Origin: Rhizobium sp. 16-449-1b
GTDB lineage: Bacteria > Pseudomonadota > Alphaproteobacteria > Rhizobiales > Rhizobiaceae
Direction: 5' to 3'
DNA length: 64,000 nucleotides
Assembly (NCBI RefSeq): GCF_017741935.1
Contig: NZ_JAGHMH010000010.1
Span: forward strand, 62,001 to 126,000
The notes under the pieces were generated by a model. That model saw only the letters and a list, made by a program, of their open reading frames with translations, ran no database searches and was not told where the DNA came from. Positions 56,274 to 64,000 of the stretch are shown one piece after another (position 1 is the stretch's first letter; every line of letters begins with the position of its first letter). The translations under genes and the position numbers were made by a program.

Positions 56274-56999
56274 TTGAAGCACGTTCTTGTCATAGATGAC
56301 GATGTCGCTATGCGTCATCTTATAGTCGAGTACCTTACGGTACATGCCTTTAAGGTGACCGCTGTAGCCGATAGCAAGCAGTTCAATCGCGTGCTCTCTT
56401 CCGAGACCGTCGATGTTGCGGTTGTCGATCTTAATTTGGGTCGTGAAGATGGGCTTGAGATCGTTCGCACCCTGGCGACCAAATCAGACGTCCCAATCAT
56501 AATTATTAGCGGTGATCGCCTTGAGGAGGCGGACAAAGTTGTCGCGCTCGAACTGGGAGCAACCGATTTTATCGCCAAGCCTTTTGGGACCCGCGAATTT
56601 CTAGCGCGCATCCGTGTTGCATTGCGCGTGCGGCCCAGCGTCGCGCGAACGAAAGATCGACGCTCATTTTATTTCGCTGACTGGACCCTTAACCTCAGGC
56701 AACGCCGTTTGATTTCGGAAGAGGGCGCTGAGGTGAAACTCACGGCAGGTGAGTTTAATCTTTTGGTTGCTTTCCTGGAGAAACCGCGAGACGTCCTATC
56801 ACGCGAGCAGCTTCTGATCGCCAGTCGAGTGCGCGAGGAGGAGGTATATGACAGAAGTATAGACGTCCTCATATTGAGGCTCCGCCGAAAACTCGAAGAG
56901 AACGCAACAAACCCTCAGTTAATCAAGACTGCAAGAGGCGCCGGCTATTTCTTTGACGCTGACGTGAATGTTTCCTATGGAGGCATGATGGCGGCCTGA
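56274..56999 (+). CDS. virG: Response regulator VirG
   Basis: OmpR-type activator of vir genes. With the TTG start at 56274, preceded by AAAGGCG, it has 241 residues as in Ti plasmids, and the phosphorylated Asp in VAVVDLNLG falls at residue 52; a TTG five codons earlier is the alternative. Other receiver residues: DDD at 8-10 and the Lys in FIAKPFGTREF. The winged-helix domain is KLTAGEFNLLVAFLEKPRDVLSREQLL with RSIDVLILRLRRKLE. It binds vir boxes after phosphorylation by VirA. Confidence 0.97.
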   Translation: MKHVLVIDDDVAMRHLIVEYLTVHAFKVTAVADSKQFNRVLSSETVDVAVVDLNLGREDGLEIVRTLATKSDVPIIIISGDRLEEADKVVALELGATDFIAKPFGTREFLARIRVALRVRPSVARTKDRRSFYFADWTLNLRQRRLISEEGAEVKLTAGEFNLLVAFLEKPRDVLSREQLLIASRVREEEVYDRSIDVLILRLRRKLEENATNPQLIKTARGAGYFFDADVNVSYGGMMAA

Positions 57000-57004
57000 T
57001 GCAG

Positions 57005-57027
57005 GGGTGCCTACCGACTTGGCACCC
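57005..57027 (+). terminator. Hairpin after virG
   Basis: GGGTGCC and GGCACCC form a 7-base-pair stem with a 9-base loop, 6 bases after the virG stop. The following TGTTCCC is not a good T-run, so termination strength is uncertain. The rest of the space to 57131 shows nothing. Confidence 0.55.
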
Positions 57028-57131
57028 TGTTCCCAAAGTTAACTGATTGTTCTGGCCGAGTGGCATGGGCCGCTTATACTCCGTACTCCGAGCACATCAG
57101 CACTGCGAAGTGGTCGGATAGGTCCTAAAGG

Positions 57132-57740
57132 TTAGCCTCTAGTCTTCTTCTCTCCAGCGAAGAAAGATGCAAGCGCGGCTGTAGCCAGTTTGTGGCCAAA
57201 AGCCCGGGCAGTCTCCAATCCCAACGGATCAAAATGATTGCGAGCGATTTTTAGCAGCGATACCGGGAACATGCGGGAGGTCTGAACGATGATAGATTTT
57301 TCGGAAATTGCCTGGGGAACCGCGTAGCTATTCGGGGCCGTGCTAAATGATCCGTCCGCCAACATGTTCTCAAAATCGGCGAGTGCACGGCGCAAGATCA
57401 TCTGCAGCGCCTTGGAAGCGCTGTACTGCAGAATCAAGTTATCATATATCTTTGATACCTCAGGAGCGGGTGGTCGCGCCGAAAGAAAGACCTGGATCTT
57501 TTCCGGCGGCGCAGTCGAACTCAAGGCGTCCGCCGTTAGCATTGATTGCCGATCGGAGTTGTCACGACGCTTGGCGGCGATAGGAGGAGGTGGTCGATCT
57601 TCCTGTCCGCCTCTTTCAGGTAACTGCGGTTGCGCCGAGTTTTGCGAGGAACGAGCTGGGATTGGGTGAACGATCTCCGGTCGCGCGGCAGCAAGCCGTC
57701 TTGCTTCACCGACAGACAAAGCGGGTTTGCGGATCCCCAT
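57132..57740 (-). CDS. virC2: VirC2
   Basis: DNA-binding accessory protein of T-DNA processing, 202 residues, the exact VirC2 length. The N-terminus MGIRKPALSVGEARRLAAAR and following EIVHPIPARSS are characteristic, and the C-terminal part is the ribbon-helix-helix-like domain (IQVFLSARPPAPEVSKIYDN to RARAFGHKLATAALA region). Two bases follow the virC1 stop. With VirC1 it binds overdrive and raises T-strand output. Confidence 0.95.
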   Translation of the reverse strand: MGIRKPALSVGEARRLAAARPEIVHPIPARSSQNSAQPQLPERGGQEDRPPPPIAAKRRDNSDRQSMLTADALSSTAPPEKIQVFLSARPPAPEVSKIYDNLILQYSASKALQMILRRALADFENMLADGSFSTAPNSYAVPQAISEKSIIVQTSRMFPVSLLKIARNHFDPLGLETARAFGHKLATAALASFFAGEKKTRG

Positions 57741-57742
57741 CT

Positions 57743-58438
57743 TCAGTTCCCCAAGGTTTCGCCGATCAATTCTGAAATTGTCACGAGTTCCTCCATCGCA
57801 ATTCTGAGGTTCCGCTCGAGGAGGCGCATCGTCGGATCATTTGCCGTGTTCAGCAATGTGAGATGCAACATGCCACGCTCCTTCATTGCAGCGAATGCGT
57901 CTCTTTCGTGCATTGGAGATTGCACGACAGGCAGGTTCGCCAGCATGTCTGACATCGCGCGTTGCGACGTGGTCAATCGGCCAACCGGGACCCGCTGGCG
58001 CAACACGGCGGTCGGGATCACCAAGTTCTCGCTCAGCAGCAGCTCGACGACATAACGGTATGTTGAAAGAGCCTCATCGACATCGAGCGGAGTTAACATT
58101 GTGGGGATCAGAAGCAGGTTTGAGCTAGCGATGATTGTGTTGTTGAGCTCGCTCGAACCACCATGCGTATCGGCCAACGCATAGTCAAAATCTTGAAGCT
58201 CGGCGTCCTCATAAGCCGCTTCAAGAAGTGACATTTCTTCTGCGGCGTACACCTCGCAGGATGTATCCCAGGTGTTGCTACGCATGGCGTTTTCTTTCCA
58301 TCGCGTTAAGGGGCGGTTCTCATCGGCATCGAAGAGAGCCACTCTTTTGCCGTCTCTTGCAAAAGCGGCGCAAAGGCCCATGAGCGCCGTGGTCTTGCCG
58401 GCGCCTCCTTTAAATGAGCAAAATGTCAGAAGTTTCAT
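57743..58438 (-). CDS. virC1: VirC1 (ParA-like ATPase)
   Basis: ParA/MinD-family ATPase that binds overdrive, recruits the relaxosome to the cell pole and promotes T-strand formation. Started at [20 protein letters not shown] it has 231 residues, the VirC1 length; the 45 extra upstream codons lie in the AT-rich promoter and were rejected. Deviant Walker A KGGAGKTT is at residues 10-17 and Walker [14 protein letters not shown] near residue 93. First gene of virC, divergent from virD. Confidence 0.96.
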   Translation of the reverse strand: MKLLTFCSFKGGAGKTTALMGLCAAFARDGKRVALFDADENRPLTRWKENAMRSNTWDTSCEVYAAEEMSLLEAAYEDAELQDFDYALADTHGGSSELNNTIIASSNLLLIPTMLTPLDVDEALSTYRYVVELLLSENLVIPTAVLRQRVPVGRLTTSQRAMSDMLANLPVVQSPMHERDAFAAMKERGMLHLTLLNTANDPTMRLLERNLRIAMEELVTISELIGETLGN

Positions 58439-58530
58439 GGGTTTATCCTGCCGACGTTGTGAACGAAAGTGCGTTCGTATTTTTGTCTGTATGTGTGGCT
58501 GTGTGTATAAAAGAAAACTACCAAGCATAT

Positions 58531-58568
58531 ATTTCAATTGCATTGAAAGATAATTGCAAATGTAACTA
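58531..58568. promoter_or_regulatory. vir box cluster between virC and virD
   Basis: ATTTCAATTGCA at 58531-58542 is a full match, on the complementary strand, to the vir consensus. It is followed by related weaker elements GCATTGAAAG (58540-58549) and TAATTGCAAATG (58551-58562). This AT-rich divergent space of about 256 bases would let VirG activate virC and virD together, as on Ti plasmids. Confidence 0.8.
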
Positions 58569-58694
58569 TACAAATCGAACTATGCGCAGGATATTCTTGA
58601 ATTTATTCCGTTCGAGGCTAGGCTCTGCTGGTCTCGACTGGAGAATTCCACTTCGGAACAAATCCAGATCATTCCGCTTTCTATGGAGCAAGCC

Positions 58695-59141
58695 ATGTCG
58701 CAAAGCGAAAAACCGACTTCAAGTGACATTGTCGACCGGCGTGAAGGCCCGAAGATTGAAGGTTTCAAGGTCGTTAGCACTCGTTTGCGATCGGCCGAAT
58801 ATGAGAGCTTCTCCAGCCAAGCCCGTCTGCTAGGGCTCTCCGACAGCATGGCCATAAGAGTTGCGGTCCGCCGCATTGCCGGCTTTCTCGAAATCGATGC
58901 AGAGTCTCGTCAGACGATGGAAGCCATACTTCAGTCCATAGGAGCACTCTCAAACAACATTGCCGCGCTACTGTGCGCCTATGCTGAAAATCCGACAACG
59001 GATTTAGGGGCTCTGCAAGCTGAACGAAACGCTTTTGGTAAATCGTTCGCTGACCTCGACGGCTTGCTCCGTACCATTTTGTCCGTATCACGGCGAAGGA
59101 TCGACGGTTGCTCCATGCTGGCGGACGCCTTGCAGAACTGA
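58695..59141 (+). CDS. virD1: VirD1 (relaxase accessory protein)
   Basis: Topoisomerase-like helper needed with VirD2 to nick borders. The ATG at 58695 has GGAGC 6 bases upstream and gives 148 codons, the VirD1 size; an ATG 12 bases earlier lacks a ribosome site. The ribbon-helix-helix-like core is [20 protein letters not shown] with [20 protein letters not shown]. It is followed after 27 bases by virD2. Confidence 0.95.
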   Translation: MSQSEKPTSSDIVDRREGPKIEGFKVVSTRLRSAEYESFSSQARLLGLSDSMAIRVAVRRIAGFLEIDAESRQTMEAILQSIGALSNNIAALLCAYAENPTTDLGALQAERNAFGKSFADLDGLLRTILSVSRRRIDGCSMLADALQN

Positions 59142-59168
59142 CGTAGCACCTGGCGGGGAATTTGTTGG

Positions 59169-60509
59169 ATGCCCGATCGGTCTCAAGTCATCATCCGCAT
59201 CGTGCCAGGAGGTGGGACGAAGACCCTCCAACAGATTATCAATCAGTTGGAGTATCTATCCCGGAAGGGCAAGTTGGAGCTGCAGCGCTCGGCCCGGCAT
59301 CTCGATACTTTCGTACCACCGGATGAAATCCGCGAGCTCGCCCGAAGCTGGGTTCAAGAAACCGGAACTTATCACGAAAGTCAGCCAGACGAGGAAAGGC
59401 AACAGGAGTTGACCACCCACATCATTGTAAGCTTCCCTGCCGGTACAAGTCAGGTAGCAGCCTATGCAGCGAGCCGGGAGTGGGCAGACGAGATGTTTGG
59501 GTCAGGCTCAGGGGGAGGCCGATACAACTATCTTACAGCCTTTCACATCGATCGCGATCACCCACATCTGCATGTGGTCGTTAATCGTCGCGAACTTTTG
59601 GGGCACGGCTGGCTGAAAATATCCCGACGCCACCCCCAACTCAATTACGACGCCTTGCGCATTAAAATGGCCGAGATTTCACTTCGCCATGGCGTCGTCC
59701 TCGAGGCGACCAGGCGAGCTGAGCGCGGCATCAGCGATCGGCCGATGACTTTTGCCCAGTATCGACGCCTTGAGCGACAGCAGGCCAATCAAATTCGTTT
59801 CGAGGATCCTCATTTCGAACAATTCTCGCCTGGGGGAAACGACCGAGAACCGGATCAATCTTTCAATTCTTCGTACGGTGAGCTACCTCAAAACGTGTCA
59901 GAAGGTTCGGAACGAAACGAGTGTCTACAACCGGTGTCTGAAGTGCGTTCCCGCGCACCAGTCGGGTCGAACGGCGACGGCGTGACGCCGAATCGTGTAC
60001 CGTCTGGAAACGATTCCCGTTCTCAATCCCGCGGCGATGAAGCCTTTGTGGACGATGACAATTTGAGGAACGGCCCTCTCACCATAGCCGGAGACGGCCA
60101 GGATCTTGAAGGCCGTTCTGGCACTCATCGTTTGGCAACCGTCACGCACACAACACGCGAAGATGACGTTCGGCAACGACCTCTTCGAAAACGGCCTCGC
60201 GGTGATGAGGAAGAGCAGAGCGGCGCAAAACTGACCAGGGTAAACGAAATTCGGACGGGAGTGACAATCACCGACGTACCGGTTGCCCCGGACGATCCGA
60301 TAAGATCGCCGATACAGCCCCCTGAACCAAATCCGTTGCATGACCCGGGACAGACCAACATCGCTACGGACGGATTGCCTCCGAGAGCCGATCGCCCGCA
60401 GCAGCGACAGCCAAATTCTAAGCGTCCTCGTGATGATGACGCCGAGCCGAGCATTCGCAAGCGGTCAAGGGACGGGCGCAGCCAAGGGGATGAGGGAAAT
60501 AGAAGGTAG
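59169..60509 (+). CDS. virD2: Relaxase VirD2 with nuclear localisation signal
   Basis: MOB-type relaxase that nicks borders, stays bound to the T-strand 5' end and pilots it into the plant nucleus. The nucleophile is Tyr29 (NQLEYLSRKGK), the canonical position, and the metal-binding motif HIDRDHPHLHVVVN lies near residues 123-136. A variable hydrophilic linker follows. The C-terminus carries a bipartite nuclear localisation signal, KRPRDDDAEPSIRKRSR at about 418-434, followed by a DGRSQGDEG segment in the place of the omega region. 446 residues is the usual length. Confidence 0.97.
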   Translation: MPDRSQVIIRIVPGGGTKTLQQIINQLEYLSRKGKLELQRSARHLDTFVPPDEIRELARSWVQETGTYHESQPDEERQQELTTHIIVSFPAGTSQVAAYAASREWADEMFGSGSGGGRYNYLTAFHIDRDHPHLHVVVNRRELLGHGWLKISRRHPQLNYDALRIKMAEISLRHGVVLEATRRAERGISDRPMTFAQYRRLERQQANQIRFEDPHFEQFSPGGNDREPDQSFNSSYGELPQNVSEGSERNECLQPVSEVRSRAPVGSNGDGVTPNRVPSGNDSRSQSRGDEAFVDDDNLRNGPLTIAGDGQDLEGRSGTHRLATVTHTTREDDVRQRPLRKRPRGDEEEQSGAKLTRVNEIRTGVTITDVPVAPDDPIRSPIQPPEPNPLHDPGQTNIATDGLPPRADRPQQRQPNSKRPRDDDAEPSIRKRSRDGRSQGDEGNRR

Positions 60510-60522
60510 AAAAGGATCGATC

Positions 60523-63105
60523 ATGGCAGATGAAGAATTCCGTCGAGACTTGAGCCGCTCCACTACGGTGAACTCGAATTCCTCACGACCATTAATTCCT
60601 GGTGGGGCTCGCGACCTTCCAGGTACTTCCACCGGAAATCAACGGCCTGCAACCCATCCCCAGAATACCGCAGAGATACCCCCGGCGAGATCAGCCGAAG
60701 CTCCGGCAGGCCAATCAGCGGTCTTTCCGAGGAATAAAGGGTATTTTCGTACGGCCATGCAATACCTGCGGGAGATTGAAATGCAGTCCACTGCCGCAGC
60801 GTACCACGAAACGTCGTCGTCACGTTTTGGCAAGGGGCAAACAAAGCGGTTGCGCGAACACGAGCAAACCGGTGACGAAAGTGAATCAGTGGCGAAACGG
60901 AATACCAGCTCGGAAAAGCAGGTGGGTACTATTGCCGCGTCTTTGGCTATGAACCATAGCTCGACCGCGACGCCTGCGTCGCAAGGGGCGCACCGGTCTG
61001 TAATGGAGCTGGATAATATCGAAGAGGCTGGAGAGAGCGGTACGCAATCTCAGCACGAAATTGCGACGCAACCTGTTGACACACGCGCTTTTGGTTCAAG
61101 TCATGAAGTCATCATTCCTGGAGAGGGCCAGCCTGAAGAAACATTCGACAGCGCACCGGATTGGATGGTAGACAGCGGGGATAGCCTTCCTTCGACGGAA
61201 CAAGGCTTCTCTGGGCCAGGGTTAGATGACCTTGATTTGCTCGCCGACAGCAGTTCGCCGCTCAGTACTCAGGTTGTTCCTGCTGATATAGCCGCTACGA
61301 ATTTAAGCATTGACGCAGGGTCCACCAGCACCGAAAGCACCCAAATCCTCGCCGACAGTGACTATTTCGACGACGCGACCGAAATCGGTAGCGAAACAGC
61401 TTCAGGATTGATCCAAGAAGGTTCCGTTCGATCGCTTGGCTCACCGGAGGAACGCTTCGATGCATTTCCCGAGTTGACCGACGAGGACTTGGCGCAGATT
61501 GACGCACTCTTCAGAGCCCCCTCGCCTTCGAGGCGGGATGTTGCGCACACTATTCATGCGGTCAGCTTGGACGATGCCTTCTCACGCGAGGATCTTGCCG
61601 CAGGCCACGACGGCTGGCTTACGAATCCTGCGGTCCATCAGGAAACTTCTCGGCAGGAATCGAGCCCACTAGAAACGAAGTCCGACGACTTCCCCGAACT
61701 GACCGAGGAGGACCTGGCGCGGATCGACGCACTCTTCGAAGCCCGCTCGACTTCGGCGCGGGATGTTGCACCCGCTGTTCCTGCGGCCCCGTTGGGCGAT
61801 GTTTTCTCAGGCAAGGATTTTGCTGCGGGCCTCGACGGACTACCTAGAGACCCCGCGGCCCATCAGAGGACTTCGCGGCTGGTGACAAGCCCATCAGAAT
61901 CGAATTCCAACGACTCCGAATGGACGGACGAAGAGTTAGCGCGGATCGACGCACTCGTCGAGCTGCATTCCAAGAGGCGTCGTTTCGAGCAGGATGTTGC
62001 TGGAAAATCTCATAGGCTCAGTCTGAACGAGGCTATCGAGGAGGTTCGTTCGCCCACTACGGTTTCGGGAACGAGCGTCGCCCGGGCGGCACCTATCACG
62101 CTCGAAAGCGGAGTATCTGGACTACCGCAGGCTACCCAAGCGGAGCCTTCAGGCTCGGACGTCGCGGGGCCACTGAAGATCGGCAAGGCACCGCGTGTCG
62201 ATATCCGACGAGATGCTTCGGATAAAGAGAAACAAAAAATCTCGTTAGATTATCAGGTTCAGTCAGAATCTGGCGCATCCTATGTTTACCAGCCGCGACA
62301 CCCGTCCATTCAAACGATTTTCGATGCTGAACATCTTGGTGACCACCTACTAATTGGGAACGAGCCAATTCCTCCTTGGCCCCACCCGTTGAACCACGTT
62401 ATGCGCTTTGAAACATGCAAGCAACTATTTGAAAGATTGCGGAAGTGGCCGACTGCGGAGGAGTTGGAAAACAGTGTGATCCTCGTCAAAGCGGATGGCG
62501 CGCAAAGATCCTACATGCCGCGAAACCAGCTCCTTTTGCATCTCGGGCCGGAAAAGTATCTGGAACGAATGAACGCGCTCGGTCTCTCCGGAAATGCTTT
62601 CAGCGGATTGAAGTCCGGTAGCAAATATTTCTATGATACACCTGCTGGACCACGGATCAGCGAACATGATTATGAGTTCCCGCGACAGGCGGGCGTGCAC
62701 AATCCGGAGGTGATGGTACAGCATCCTAGCGGAACCTTCTTTTCGTTTTGGCCAAAACTTCTCAGGTTGGAAAGGCTTGCGACAGTAACGGATACGTATG
62801 GCGCGGAAAATGTTTGGCTCAAATCGCCAGGCAACGCTTACATGACGCCGGAAACCTATAATTCCAAAGTTGCGAACGGCGCCGAAAACCTTTTTATCGA
62901 GTTCATACATCCCACTCGTGTCCACGACCACGTTGGCGAACCTGGAACGTCAAATGCAAAAACTGTCGGTGACCTAACCGAAGATCGCGCGCAACATGCA
63001 GACCGGTTAGCAGATCAGTCCATGGGCCGGAGCGGGCATGGCCGTGACGCGCAGCGTGGTACGAGGGCGTTTGAACCGCGGGTGCGGGAAAGCTATGGGC
63101 TGTAG
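60523..63105 (+). CDS. virD3: VirD3-position protein with 75-residue repeats, likely effector
   Basis: An 860-residue hydrophilic protein between virD2 and virD4, the place of virD3. The start MADEEFRRDLSRSTTVNSNS was chosen because the upstream part of the frame overlaps virD2. Three tandem repeats of 74-75 residues start near 61459, 61684 and 61909; each opens with (F)PELT(D/E)EDLA(Q/R)IDALF, the third being SEWTDEELARIDALV. A basic patch (KRLREHEQTGDESESVAKR) near residue 105 could be a nuclear signal. A globular domain of about 200 residues follows (IPPWPHPLNHVMRFETCKQL onward). The C-terminus RGTRAFEPRVRESYG has the Arg spacing of VirB/D4 substrates. Relation to VirD5 is also possible. 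Function unknown. Confidence 0.7.
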   Translation: MADEEFRRDLSRSTTVNSNSSRPLIPGGARDLPGTSTGNQRPATHPQNTAEIPPARSAEAPAGQSAVFPRNKGYFRTAMQYLREIEMQSTAAAYHETSSSRFGKGQTKRLREHEQTGDESESVAKRNTSSEKQVGTIAASLAMNHSSTATPASQGAHRSVMELDNIEEAGESGTQSQHEIATQPVDTRAFGSSHEVIIPGEGQPEETFDSAPDWMVDSGDSLPSTEQGFSGPGLDDLDLLADSSSPLSTQVVPADIAATNLSIDAGSTSTESTQILADSDYFDDATEIGSETASGLIQEGSVRSLGSPEERFDAFPELTDEDLAQIDALFRAPSPSRRDVAHTIHAVSLDDAFSREDLAAGHDGWLTNPAVHQETSRQESSPLETKSDDFPELTEEDLARIDALFEARSTSARDVAPAVPAAPLGDVFSGKDFAAGLDGLPRDPAAHQRTSRLVTSPSESNSNDSEWTDEELARIDALVELHSKRRRFEQDVAGKSHRLSLNEAIEEVRSPTTVSGTSVARAAPITLESGVSGLPQATQAEPSGSDVAGPLKIGKAPRVDIRRDASDKEKQKISLDYQVQSESGASYVYQPRHPSIQTIFDAEHLGDHLLIGNEPIPPWPHPLNHVMRFETCKQLFERLRKWPTAEELENSVILVKADGAQRSYMPRNQLLLHLGPEKYLERMNALGLSGNAFSGLKSGSKYFYDTPAGPRISEHDYEFPRQAGVHNPEVMVQHPSGTFFSFWPKLLRLERLATVTDTYGAENVWLKSPGNAYMTPETYNSKVANGAENLFIEFIHPTRVHDHVGEPGTSNAKTVGDLTEDRAQHADRLADQSMGRSGHGRDAQRGTRAFEPRVRESYGL

Positions 63106-63164
63106 ATCCAGCTGCCGGTAAACAAATTGGCGTTTCCAATAGGTGAACAAAGCGTGGTTACGTG

Positions 63165-64000
63165 ATGAATTCAGGCAAGTACACGCCATTACGCCTAGCT
63201 GTGAGCATAGCATGTTCATTGGCAGCTGGGTTTTGTGCAGCCAGTCTCTATGCAACATTTCGCCATGGCTTTACTGGCGAAACGATGATGACTTTCAGCG
63301 TTTTTGCGTTCCTGTATGAGACACCACCTTATTTGGGATACCAAAGCCCTACGTTCTATCGCGGACTTGCCATTATCGTTGCCACGTCGACGCTTGTGTT
63401 GCTATGCCAACTATTGTTCTCGATGCGCGATCGCGAACATCACGGCACTGCTCGCTGGGCAGGCTCCGGTGAGATGAAGCACGCCGGCTACCTTCGGCGC
63501 TACAGTCACGTCACGGGTCCCATCTTCGGCAAGACCTGTGGACCACGTTGGTTTGGCAGCTACCTGAGCAATGGAGAACAACCTCACAGCCTTGTTGTCG
63601 CTCCGACTCGTGCTGGTAAGGGCGTTGGCGTCGTTATCCCGACGTTGCTAACCTTCAAGGGCTCGGTGATTGCTCTGGACGTGAAAGGCGAACTATTTGA
63701 ACTCACATCGAGGGCGCGTAAATCTAGCGGTGATGCGGTTTTCAAGTTCTCGCCCTTAGATCCAGAGCGGCGAACGCACTGTTACAATCCCGTGCTGGAT
63801 ATTGCCGCGTTGCCGCCCGAACGGCGCTTTACAGAAACGCGCCGCCTCGCTGCGAATCTCATCACAGCCAAAGGCAAGGGAGCCGAAGGTTTCATCGACG
63901 GGGCACGGGATCTTTTCGTAGCAGGCATATTGAGTTGCATTGAGCGCGGCACACCAACGATCGGTGCCGTTTACGATCTGTTTGCTCAGCCGGGCGAAAA
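63165..64000 (+). CDS. virD4: Coupling protein VirD4 (truncated by window edge)
   Basis: Type IV coupling ATPase that delivers VirD2-DNA and effectors to the VirB channel. The first 278 codons are present. Two N-terminal membrane segments (LAVSIACSLAAGFCAASLYA and GLAIIVATSTLVLLCQLLFS) precede the cytoplasmic domain with HGTARWAGSGEMKHAG and Walker A LVVAPTRAGKGVGVVIPTLL near residues 143-162. ATG 63165 starts MNSGKYTPLRLAVS, 59 bases after the virD3 stop. The Walker B and the rest lie beyond the right edge. Confidence 0.96.
   Translation, partial: MNSGKYTPLRLAVSIACSLAAGFCAASLYATFRHGFTGETMMTFSVFAFLYETPPYLGYQSPTFYRGLAIIVATSTLVLLCQLLFSMRDREHHGTARWAGSGEMKHAGYLRRYSHVTGPIFGKTCGPRWFGSYLSNGEQPHSLVVAPTRAGKGVGVVIPTLLTFKGSVIALDVKGELFELTSRARKSSGDAVFKFSPLDPERRTHCYNPVLDIAALPPERRFTETRRLAANLITAKGKGAEGFIDGARDLFVAGILSCIERGTPTIGAVYDLFAQPGE

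Noticed and set aside
1..64000. CRISPR arrays, tRNA or rRNA genes, complete insertion sequences, virE genes
   Set aside because: I looked for regular repeat-spacer arrays, tRNA-like folds, intact transposase genes with ends, and VirE1/VirE2-like proteins and saw none.

Overview
This window looks like part of a large conjugative and virulence-type plasmid from the Rhizobiaceae (Agrobacterium/Rhizobium/Ensifer group). The evidence is a repABC replicon next to traI and trb conjugation genes, SyrB-like proteins, and a Ti/Ri-style vir region (virH, virF-like, virK, virA, virB1-B11, virG, virC2-C1, virD1-D2-D3-D4). VirA His474, VirG Asp52 and VirD2 Tyr29 fall at their classical residue numbers, and VirD2 keeps a C-terminal bipartite nuclear localisation signal. 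The plasmid is therefore built to send protein-DNA cargo into plant cells. No T-DNA border, oncogene, opine gene or virE was recognised here, so a non-oncogenic rhizobial vir plasmid is as possible as a Ti or Ri plasmid.

Layout. 1-4.7 kb: trbE-D-C-B and traI on the minus strand. 4.7-8.8 kb: a tra-box-like palindrome, repABC on the plus strand, an antisense RNA between repB and repC, a putative origin inside repC, and a 26-bp perfect palindrome after repC. 9-12.6 kb: two SyrB-like genes, a transposase scrap, and a dead integrase split in two by a VirF-like F-box gene that carries a perfect vir box. 12.6-16.1 kb: a tyrosine integrase, vapBC, a DUF1403 gene, scpB, and a dif-like inverted repeat that may be a recombination site. 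16.3-20.9 kb: an exported nitrilase-superfamily protein, an exported M20 amidohydrolase of the auxin-conjugate-hydrolase type, a one-pass membrane protein and an M20 remnant.

21.3-35.2 kb is a compact anti-phage defence island. It holds an hsdM scrap joined to an HNH-like nuclease, an AddB/AddA-like nuclease-helicase pair, a Gabija pair (GajA OLD-type nuclease and GajB UvrD-type helicase), and an ATPase plus subtilase pair of the IetAS type followed by a frameshifted small gene. 35.5-64 kb is the vir regulon: two P450 genes (virH1, virH2), an IS110-type remnant, a second F-box effector gene, virK, virA, a decayed pRiA4b-ORF-3-like gene, the complete virB operon, virG, divergent virC and virD, a long repeat-bearing VirD3-position protein, and the start of virD4.

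How the parts work together: RepABC maintains the plasmid and TraI makes the quorum signal expected to control copy number and Trb-mediated transfer. VirA and VirG sense plant phenolics and switch on vir genes through vir boxes. VirB1-11 and VirD4 form the type IV channel, VirC/VirD1/VirD2 process DNA, and VirF-like and VirD3 proteins are likely effectors. The defence island, toxin-antitoxin pair and ScpB-type gene are cargo that would favour plasmid retention. Many short remnants at gene boundaries show that the accessory parts were assembled by repeated insertion.
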